From DASXMX01 sp036794395 (GTDB lineage Bacteria > Planctomycetota > Phycisphaerae > Tepidisphaerales > Tepidisphaeraceae), in the NCBI GenBank assembly GCA_036794395.1, contig DAIRGS010000159.1, positions 1 to 16,624 of the forward strand: a stretch of DNA of 16,624 nt. The letters run 5' to 3'. Under the pieces are notes generated by a model. That model did no database searches. It was not told the origin of the DNA and saw only the letters and a program-made list of their open reading frames with translations. A program made the translations under genes and the position numbers. Within the stretch, counting starts at the first letter, position 1. Each line of letters starts with the position of its first letter. This document shows positions 1 to 5,374 of the stretch, one piece after another.

Positions 1-157
1 CAAAACCGAGACGATTCAAGCGGGTGACTTTTCATCAGCCCAGCCTCGCACTCCCGTTGAGCGCATATGCGATTGCCCTGAATCCGGACGCGGGGAATTG
101 TGGCCGTTCACTTTGGCGTCATAGGTCCTCGCTAAATTGCCCTGGGTTGAGTAGCCC

Positions 158-181
158 GGAGCCATCCCGGCGGATGGCTCC
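158..181. terminator. Perfect 10-bp hairpin upstream of the PepSY-like gene
   Basis: GGAGCCATCC (158-167) and GGATGGCTCC (172-181) form a perfect 10-bp stem with a CGGC loop. No T-run follows on either strand. It may be the terminator of a gene to the left of the window, or a structure in the leader of the gene starting at 230. The first 230 bases hold no other convincing feature. Confidence 0.45.
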
Positions 182-229
182 AAGCTTGTCGGGTCCGCGG
201 CAGGATCGTCCATTAACAAGAGGAGCGTC

Positions 230-745
230 ATGAAATTGTCACGCTTGGGGATGGTTGCGGCCGGCCTGGGAATTGCGCTGATGGGGAGCTCGGTCATTTG
301 GGCTGGCGCGAAGGACGATGCCGCGCTGGCAAAAGCGCCCGCGAAAGTGCAGGCGGCTGCCAAAAAAGCGCTGGGAGAGAAGAAGCTTGAGGAGTTCGGT
401 AAAGAGAGTGTGGGCGGAAAGATCTTCTACGAAGTCGGATTTAAAGTCGGAAGCGTTGACCACGCCTACATCATCAGCGAGTCGGGGGAGTTGGTTCAGG
501 AAGAGGCAGATGTGGATGCCGCCAAGCTGCCCGCGCCGGTTGCGGCCACGGTGAAGAAAGCGCATCCGGACGGGAAGATTGACGAGGCGGCCATTGCCAC
601 CGCCGGAGACAAGAAGTTCTATGCCGTGGACGTCAAGGTAGGGAAAGACATCCACGCGATGGACATCAGCATGGACGGTAAGCTGATAGCCGACGAAATC
701 GAGATTGCGTTGAACGACGACGCCAAGGCGAACGACAAGAAATAG
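230..745 (+). CDS. Secreted protein with two PepSY-like repeats
   Basis: The 171-aa product starts with a clear signal peptide (MKLSRLG, then a hydrophobic run to about residue 23), with likely cleavage after VIWA or two residues later, so it should be exported. The mature part contains two similar alpha/beta repeats, about residues 35-95 and 98-160. Each has an amphipathic helix (KVQAAAKKAL; VAATVKKAHP) followed by strands containing KIFYEV or KKFYAV and ending in a 'GEL'- or 'GKL'-type turn. This is the layout of PepSY-like, BLIP-fold periplasmic proteins, whose ligands are mostly unknown. The ATG is preceded by AGAGGAG at good spacing. The C-terminus is charged (DDAKANDKK) and the stop is TAG. 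The gene stands alone and converges on the gene at 836-1234. Export and fold are well supported; the function is not known. Confidence 0.85.
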   Translation: MKLSRLGMVAAGLGIALMGSSVIWAGAKDDAALAKAPAKVQAAAKKALGEKKLEEFGKESVGGKIFYEVGFKVGSVDHAYIISESGELVQEEADVDAAKLPAPVAATVKKAHPDGKIDEAAIATAGDKKFYAVDVKVGKDIHAMDISMDGKLIADEIEIALNDDAKANDKK

Positions 746-754
746 CAGTTGAAC

Positions 755-780
755 GTGGAGAAGCGACATCGCTTCTCCAC
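755..780. terminator. Bidirectional terminator-like hairpin between convergent genes
   Basis: GTGGAGAAGCG (755-765) pairs perfectly with CGCTTCTCCAC (770-780) around a 4-base ACAT loop. It starts 9 bases after the TAG of the PepSY-like gene and lies between two convergent genes, where it can serve both. There is no T-tract, so termination by structure alone is inferred. Confidence 0.7.
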
Positions 781-835
781 TCGGGCTGATTCGGTATGTC
801 TAACCCGCCGGCCAGGGGAATGAACATCGCGCAGA

Positions 836-1234
836 TTACGGCCCGGAGACTGCAATCGGGTAGCCGGCATTTTTGGGCTCCGGGACCGACTTGAGAATAA
901 TCGATATCACCTCTGCCGGCAGACGGAGATTTACCCCGCGATTGGCGCTGAGTTCGAAACCGAGGTTGCCATGCACGCCGTCCTCGTCCAGTGATACCGC
1001 GCAGATGCGTGCTTTATCGATCGCCAGATTCCCGAAGATGGCAAAGTGTCGATCTCCCATGGCCTGCCGCCAGGCCTGGTCAATTTGAGGGACGGTCAAC
1101 GTGGGAGCGGTGGGTTGACCGGACGGCAAGTGGGGTGCGTCGACGTATAAGAAGAGCTTGTCGGTGGCCACCCGGTGCATGGCATACAGGCGGCTCCACT
1201 CGACTGCGAAATTGCCGAATCTTAGCAATGCCAT
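836..1234 (-). CDS. Hypothetical protein, 132 aa
   Basis: I do not recognise this family. The ATG at 1234 has AAGGA eight bases upstream, the stop is TAA, and the frame uses GC-rich codons throughout, so it is probably real. The protein has no signal peptide or membrane segment. It looks like a compact alpha/beta cytoplasmic protein with several short hydrophobic strands (LLRFGNFAVEW, HFAIFGNLAI, VISIILKSV). The words FGNFAVEW and FGNLAIDK, about 75 residues apart, suggest a weak internal repeat. It faces the PepSY-like gene across a shared terminator. Upstream (1235-1615) there is only the possible small ORF pair described separately. Confidence 0.55.
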   Translation of the reverse strand: MALLRFGNFAVEWSRLYAMHRVATDKLFLYVDAPHLPSGQPTAPTLTVPQIDQAWRQAMGDRHFAIFGNLAIDKARICAVSLDEDGVHGNLGFELSANRGVNLRLPAEVISIILKSVPEPKNAGYPIAVSGP

Positions 1235-1355
1235 GAGAACAGTCCTTATTGCCGCGAGGTGTCGATGGGGAGTTGCAACCGCAACCTACCGAATCGACAA
1301 CTGAACGAGAGGGGCAATCATATGATAATATGCATTTCAATTGTTGAAAGTTCGA

Positions 1356-1491
1356 CTAAATATCGAACCACTGGCGTGCCACCTCGCCCTTGAGTTTCTG
1401 CATCCAATAGATCGGTTTACCGATGGCAATCATGCAACTTCATAATGAAGTAAATTCCGTTGTTCAACTCATCGTAATACTTCAGCCGCAT
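1356..1491 (-). other. Two overlapping tiny ORFs, possibly one small frameshifted gene
   Basis: On the minus strand, an ATG at 1491 opens 24 codons (MRLKYYDELNNGIYFIMK...) ending at 1417. An ATG at 1433, in another frame, opens 25 codons (MIAIGKPIYWMQKLKGEV...) ending at 1356. Both peptides have a plausible amino-acid mix. Joining them near 1430 would give a protein of about 45 residues. Neither start has a clear Shine-Dalgarno sequence. This is the only possible coding content in 1235-1615. A chance pair of ORFs is quite possible. Confidence 0.22.
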
Positions 1492-1615
1492 GCAGTGACC
1501 CCGGCTCGGGTGTTGCTGTTGTCCTTGTGACCGGTCAAGCGGACTCTCTTTCGAGTGACTAAATGAAGATCGTTGCAGACGGCTGAAGTGTTACAACTCA
1601 TCATTACTTAACATT

Positions 1616-2326
1616 CTATGTTTCCTTTGAGGTCGTTGCCGATCCTGCCTTTGCGTCGCCGGCCGCGTAAAAAGCCCGTGCCTCGGCCAGCAACTGGTCG
1701 TCGCTCATGTGCTGTTCGTTGACGACCACCGTGCCCGCCACGCGAGCCGCCAGTTCCGGATGATGTGCCTTGAGCTCGGCCACCAGGTGCTCCATCGCGC
1801 TGCTGGATCCGGTCGAACTGCCCAATAGCAAAATCTTTTGGGCGCCGGCGAGTGTCTTCGCGATCGCTTCATAGTAACTCGCGGGCTCCGGTTTGCGCTG
1901 TCCGTTGGCGCCTTCCTCGACCTGGTGCAGATATCTTCCGGTTCCGTACGGATCGAAGGGAGTGATGCGCTGTGGGACCGCGCCGTGAAGTTCGGTTCGG
2001 AAGATCCTGGCCTCACGGTGATTGATGACCACCAGCAGATGCACGCCCTCGGCCAACGCAGCTTTGGGAGCCGGGCCGGATCGCTCGAGAAAATGCCGGA
2101 TCTGCATGACCTCCTGGGCGTCGGAAAGATCTTTTCCGCGCGGCCGGTGAAATGCCAGGGTTACGCCGTTCCGCACAAATTTTACCTTCCCGCCATCCTC
2201 TTCGGCAACTTCGGCCAATGCGCCAAGCATTGATCGGACGTCCCTCCATTGAAGGTTGCGTGCAATCGGGTGCCGAAAAATGGCGTCGTATGTGCTTTGA
2301 TGAGTTCCCAGTGTCTGCGTTTCCAC
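1616..2326 (-). CDS. HicA-like / bacterial eRF1-like two-domain protein
   Basis: The 236-aa protein has two parts. Residues about 5-85 resemble the HicA/YcfA small RNA-binding fold, with IFRHPIARNLQWRDVRSML, a KFVRNGVTLAFHRPRGKD strand-turn-strand and a DAQEVMQIRHFL helix. Residues about 95-225 resemble bacterial relatives of eRF1 domains 2 and 3, with HLLVVINHREARIF, then KILLLGSSTGSSSAMEHLVAEL, then VAGTVVVNEQHMSDDQLLAEARAFY. This suggests a ribosome- or RNA-associated stress protein. The family assignment is from memory of such hypotheticals; the function is inference. I chose GTG at 2326 because AAGGAG lies six bases upstream. An in-frame ATG at 2371 would add 15 residues but has no ribosome-binding site. 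The stop is TAG. Confidence 0.75.
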   Translation of the reverse strand: METQTLGTHQSTYDAIFRHPIARNLQWRDVRSMLGALAEVAEEDGGKVKFVRNGVTLAFHRPRGKDLSDAQEVMQIRHFLERSGPAPKAALAEGVHLLVVINHREARIFRTELHGAVPQRITPFDPYGTGRYLHQVEEGANGQRKPEPASYYEAIAKTLAGAQKILLLGSSTGSSSAMEHLVAELKAHHPELAARVAGTVVVNEQHMSDDQLLAEARAFYAAGDAKAGSATTSKET

Positions 2327-2489
2327 GAATGTCTCCTTTTTGGCATGCCCAAACAGGGGCCGCCTTTTCATCCCAAATCGAACAATAATCGTTTAACTTG
2401 CCTTCGGAATCGGTGTTCGAGGTATTGAAACCCGCCCAGTCATTTATCAAGGTGCTTCTAATTCGCCGCGGCACTCACGCCGAGAACGC

Positions 2490-2548
2490 CAATAGAATTG
2501 GCAATGAAGGCTGAAAGGCGAGGGATCCGACCAGCGGGCAATAGAATT
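2490..2548. repeat. Two copies of CAATAGAATT in an intergenic region
   Basis: The 10-mer CAATAGAATT occurs at 2490-2499 and 2539-2548. The first copy lies inside the small palindrome GCCAAT-AGA-ATTGGC (2488-2502). They lie in the AT-richer gap 2327-2666, between the end of the 2667-3443 gene and the start of the 1616-2326 gene, so they could be part of the latter's upstream control region. Nothing else was found in that gap. Confidence 0.3.
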
Positions 2549-2666
2549 TATCCCTTGCTCTGACTCGGTCGTCGACCGTCCAATTCATTTTAGGCGAGTG
2601 GCAAAGTCAAATATACGGCGGGCAAGATAATTCGGTGAAGGTGCCGCCGACATGGCGCCGCGAAAT

Positions 2667-3443
2667 TCAGAAGGAGGCAGCGACGGATTCGCGGAAAGAT
2701 CGGACCCAGCTTCGTTTTCCCAGCCACATGAGCGGCACGACCGACAATGCCATCCAGCACGCGCGGGGGAGGGGCACGGCGGCTGTGCCGATGGCCAAAT
2801 GGACATCAAAACTCGCCCCGCCTATCGTCTGCGCTTCGGCCAGAAGTTCATAATCGCCGGGCTGAAGCGTGCCGGTGTAGGTAAGGGTTGTTAGAAAGTT
2901 CGTCGTAATCGGATCGCCCACGAGCAAGCCGGGGGCGCTGGGTCCGCTGAAGTGCCCGGGAACAAACGTCTGGGGGCTGGTGGGGCGCGGATCGCCCTGG
3001 CGACCATTGTATGTAAGCAGATAGGGTTCGCTCTGCGTCAAAACGAAGTCGACCTGGAAGTGGGACGTTGCGTTCAAACCATTTGCACTGGCTCCCGTGG
3101 ACAGCAACCCGGTGGCGTCAATCATGGCGGCGGTTCCGTCGGCCGTCAACGTCAGCGTGGATTGCTGGCTTGCCCCCTGGTTAATGCCGATCGTGTTAAA
3201 GGCCAGATTCACCGAATGATCAAACGCGCCGAAATCAGGGGCGTCGATCCGCTGATCCATTGGCAGCAAGCTCACGCCGGGCGCGCCGTTTGTGGTGACA
3301 TCCACAAATCGGGTTTGGGAGGTCAAGGTGATGATCCCACCCCGCACAGTTTCGCACATTAGAGGTAACGCGAGCAGCCCCAATCCGAGGCCGCGACTCC
3401 AAATCTTCAGAAATGCCGCACCCGAAAATCTCTGTCTGGACAT
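2667..3443 (-). CDS. Secreted protein with VPLP-type (PEP-CTERM-like) sorting tail
   Basis: The 258-aa product has an N-terminal signal peptide (basic MSRQRF region, then LGLGLLALPLM; cleavage probably near VRG-G). Residues about 40-215 form a Thr/Ser/Gly-rich beta protein (LTLTADGTAAMIDATG, LTTLTYTGTLQPGDYELLAEA), typical of exported surface or matrix proteins. The C-terminus has a VPLP motif, a hydrophobic stretch (ACWMALSVVPLMWLG) and then basic residues (KRSW..R). This is the three-part layout of PEP-CTERM-class sorting signals in the VPLP variant common in planctomycetes. It would be anchored and processed by an exosortase-type enzyme, none of which is in this window. The start has AGAGAGG four bases upstream. 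The tail after KRSW is longer than usual (about 12 extra residues). Confidence 0.75.
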   Translation of the reverse strand: MSRQRFSGAAFLKIWSRGLGLGLLALPLMCETVRGGIITLTSQTRFVDVTTNGAPGVSLLPMDQRIDAPDFGAFDHSVNLAFNTIGINQGASQQSTLTLTADGTAAMIDATGLLSTGASANGLNATSHFQVDFVLTQSEPYLLTYNGRQGDPRPTSPQTFVPGHFSGPSAPGLLVGDPITTNFLTTLTYTGTLQPGDYELLAEAQTIGGASFDVHLAIGTAAVPLPRACWMALSVVPLMWLGKRSWVRSFRESVAASF

Positions 3444-3575
3444 GCCGCCTCTCTTGTAAATGTTTGAGCATTTAGGACGAATGAAGCTTAATCATTTCTT
3501 GCGTGGGACGGAACGGGTAAATTGTGGGACGGAAGTTGGTCCATACCTGCAAAGCTTTTATGAACGGGTAATGTC

Positions 3576-4274
3576 TCAAACTTCCACGGCGAGGACAAGG
3601 CGCAGGCCAATACATCCATCATGAAACTCCTTACCGATTTCATAGCGTTTGAAGACGGTGCAATGCTGGGCCCAGTTGTGGAAGCAGCCGCCACGGAGTA
3701 CGCGGTCGTCGCCTGTGCCGACGAAGGGGGATCCGTCGGTGGGTATTTCGATGACCTTGCGGGTGAAGGTGTCCTGGCACCACTCCCAGACGTTGCCGGA
3801 CATGTCATACAGTCCGAGTTGGTTCGGAAGCTTGCCAGCAACCTCGTGAGTGTTGTCTCCGGCCTTGCGGTCGTGCCACGCGACGGGGTCGATGTCATCG
3901 CTCCTGCTGTAACGAAAATTTTGTGGCCATTGCGGGCCGCCTCGTGCGGCATACTCCCATTCGGATTCGGAGGGGAGGCGGAAGCGCGCGGCGGGGGGCT
4001 TGCCGGGGAGTTGAGCGAGGAGTCGGGGAAGCACGGCGCTTGCATTGAGTTGGTCTAGAAAGCCGTCTGGGTTGGTGACTTGGTTCCACGAAATGTCTTC
4101 AACGGGTTTGCGCGGCGCATGGCTGACGGAGGGGTCATTGCTGGTGATATGCGTCCAGAGGGCTACGGTGACGGGTGTAGTCGCGATATAGAATTCGGGG
4201 ACTTCAAGCTGAAGCGGGGGGGTTCCTTCGCCGAACGGGTATGGCCGGCCGTGGGTGCCGTCGACAAGAACCAT
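3576..4274 (-). CDS. SUMF1 (formylglycine-generating-enzyme-like) domain protein
   Basis: The 232-aa protein is almost entirely one SUMF1/FGE-sulfatase domain. It contains MVLVDGTHGRPYPFGEG at the start, FYIATTPVTVALW, PVEDISWNQV, FRLPSESEWEYAARGG, GLYDMSGNVWEWCQD and RVLRGGCFHN.....C..FKRY, ending with GLRLVLA. These are the standard family landmarks in order. True FGEs carry a C-x4-C copper/catalytic pair after the RGG motif. Here the cysteines are eight positions apart (GGC...HC), so formylglycine formation is unlikely. It may be a binding or hercynine-synthase-like relative, or a C-type-lectin-like module. ATG 4274 is used; TTG 4280 is also in frame. Neither has a clear Shine-Dalgarno sequence, and the domain starts at once, so an N-terminal part may have been lost. 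No operon partner is obvious. Confidence 0.8.
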   Translation of the reverse strand: MVLVDGTHGRPYPFGEGTPPLQLEVPEFYIATTPVTVALWTHITSNDPSVSHAPRKPVEDISWNQVTNPDGFLDQLNASAVLPRLLAQLPGKPPAARFRLPSESEWEYAARGGPQWPQNFRYSRSDDIDPVAWHDRKAGDNTHEVAGKLPNQLGLYDMSGNVWEWCQDTFTRKVIEIPTDGSPFVGTGDDRVLRGGCFHNWAQHCTVFKRYEIGKEFHDGCIGLRLVLAVEV

Positions 4275-4495
4275 GTCCAAGGTGTGTGACTCGTTAAACG
4301 CTAAAGCGATAACTGATCGCGAACATGACTTTCACCTCGTGGATTGAGGGAGCTGTCTTCGCCCGATGATGCCCGCCGCGGGTTCTTGCTTCCAGATGTC
4401 CGGCGGTAGTCAGACTGATTGGGTTCAATCGATCGATTCCTGGCTTGCAGAATAATGGGCGCATCGGATTTTCCGACCCTGGGCTATGTTCCTTT

Positions 4496-4684
4496 ATGCG
4501 CACCGTGGCCAAAGATTACAGCATTGCCTGGGTCGGAGCGGTTGTATTCGTCGGGGTTGTCGGCTCGACGCTGGCGTTGTTGTGGTTCGCACGCAATCCG
4601 CCTGCACGATCGCCTGCAAGGGCGGGGGTCTCTGAACGATCTAACGCTAACGTTGCGCTCGTCCGTGATCCTCGGGACGATTGA
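4496..4684 (+). CDS. Possible small single-pass membrane protein, 62 aa
   Basis: The frame encodes MRTVAKDY followed by a strong hydrophobic helix (IAWVGAVVFVGVVGSTLALL, then WFARN) and a basic, Pro/Ala-rich tail ending in DPRDD. This is a plausible inner-membrane peptide with the tail inside the cell. The frame is open back to 4445, but the ATG at 4496 places the helix sensibly. No ribosome-binding site is obvious. It lies between the SUMF1 gene and the tRNA-derived site, and the rest of 4281-4842 shows no other convincing gene. Confidence 0.4.
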   Translation: MRTVAKDYSIAWVGAVVFVGVVGSTLALLWFARNPPARSPARAGVSERSNANVALVRDPRDD

Positions 4685-4842
4685 TGGGTGGATGCGGCCG
4701 GCTCGTCGAAGGCGGGCCACAGCGTTGCCTCGTGATCTAAAGTTATGCGGCATCGTGTCGATCGCGATTCCCCGACGAAACGCAAAACCGCCCGGAAATT
4801 CCGAGCGTTGCGCTCAGGTGCGATTTCCTGCATGCGCAGGAT

Positions 4843-5037
4843 ATGACCCCGACGGGATTCGAACCCCGTGCGGAATCCTCGGGAAAATCGCGTATTCCGC
4901 TGCCCGAACGTGCATTAAACATAGCACTCGACGGCGATCTCGACCTCCAATTGGCGGAACTGCAAACCATCTGGCCGATGTTGCCGGCCAAGGCCCGGCA
5001 GCGGCTCTTGGCGTCGGCAAGGTCGATGCTCGCGTAG
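4843..5037 (+). CDS. Small ORF reading through a tRNA 3' end, with WPxLP motif
   Basis: The 64-aa ORF starts MTPTGFEPRAESS. These residues are the plus-strand translation of a tRNA T-arm and acceptor end lying on the minus strand, a well-known signature of ORFs crossing tRNA attachment sites. Its C-terminal half (DLDLQLAELQTIWPMLPAKA, then RQRLLASARSML) has the 'L....WP.LP...R..LLA' pattern that I associate with small proteins next to integrated elements in planctomycetes. It may be the tail of a lost integrase or an independent small gene. A weak AGGA precedes the ATG. The 5038-5186 stretch that follows holds nothing recognisable. Confidence 0.4.
   Translation: MTPTGFEPRAESSGKSRIPLPERALNIALDGDLDLQLAELQTIWPMLPAKARQRLLASARSMLA
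4844..4882 (-). other. Degenerate tRNA 3' end, candidate attachment site
   Basis: Read on the minus strand, 4868-4845 gives a T-arm with TTCGAAT loop followed by CCCGT, CGGGGTC and a discriminator A (4844), as at a tRNA 3' end. The T-stem is imperfect: one extra G beside the loop must bulge out to restore ACGGG/CCCGT pairing. No anticodon arm, D-arm or matching 5' acceptor strand (GACCCCG) is found upstream on that strand. It is therefore a fragment and not a functional tRNA, as expected at the far end of an element integrated in a tRNA gene. Confidence 0.5.
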
Positions 5038-5186
5038 GCGCTCGGACGGTGCTGATGCTGCAAATGGTTCCGCTGGCAATGGACCTGGTGGCCGACGCCC
5101 GCTCCACGACCGGGACGTTCACCTCTGTCCACGTGTTCCAATGCCCGAATCGATCACATCGCGCAGACCAAGGGGTGGTTCCATTC

Positions 5187-5324
5187 TTCCGTAGTGCGGT
5201 AACTCTTGGACTTATCATTACATAAAACGGAAGAATCGTGCTTGTCCTTTTCCTTCCGTTAGTTCCGTGCGCTGATCACGCTCGGAACAACGGAAGGGGA
5301 ACGGCATTTTCGCTGTTCCGTTTT
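5187..5324. repeat. Cluster of six ACGGAA/TTCCGT motifs
   Basis: The hexamer ACGGAA or its complement occurs at 5187, 5227, 5254, 5263, 5290 and 5316. Several copies extend to AACGGAA or AAAACGGAA, and the outer AAAACGGAA (5224-5232) and TTCCGTTTT (5316-5324) form an inverted pair. Steps from 5227 are 27, 9, 27 and 26 bases. The cluster lies just beyond the 3' end of the primase-helicase gene, in an otherwise empty 340-base gap. Iterons, recombinase or excisionase arm sites are the obvious candidates. Confidence 0.55.
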
Positions 5325-5374
5325 AACCTACGCCAGCGACGACGATTATGTGTAAATGGAACGAGGCTGCTCCA

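Noticed and set aside
239..769. 176-codon minus-strand open frame opposite the PepSY-like gene
   Set aside because: It mirrors a well-supported secreted protein with a signal peptide and Shine-Dalgarno sequence. It is a shadow frame of a GC-rich gene.
4844..4882. Intact tRNA or tmRNA 3' end
   Set aside because: The T-stem needs a bulge, and no D-arm, anticodon arm or matching 5' acceptor strand is found upstream on that strand. Only a fragment is supported.
4419..5225. 268-codon plus-strand open frame across the tRNA-derived site
   Set aside because: It has no family motif, irregular composition and contains the 'DPDGIRTP' word, which is another frame of the tRNA end. It overlaps better candidates and has no ribosome-binding site.
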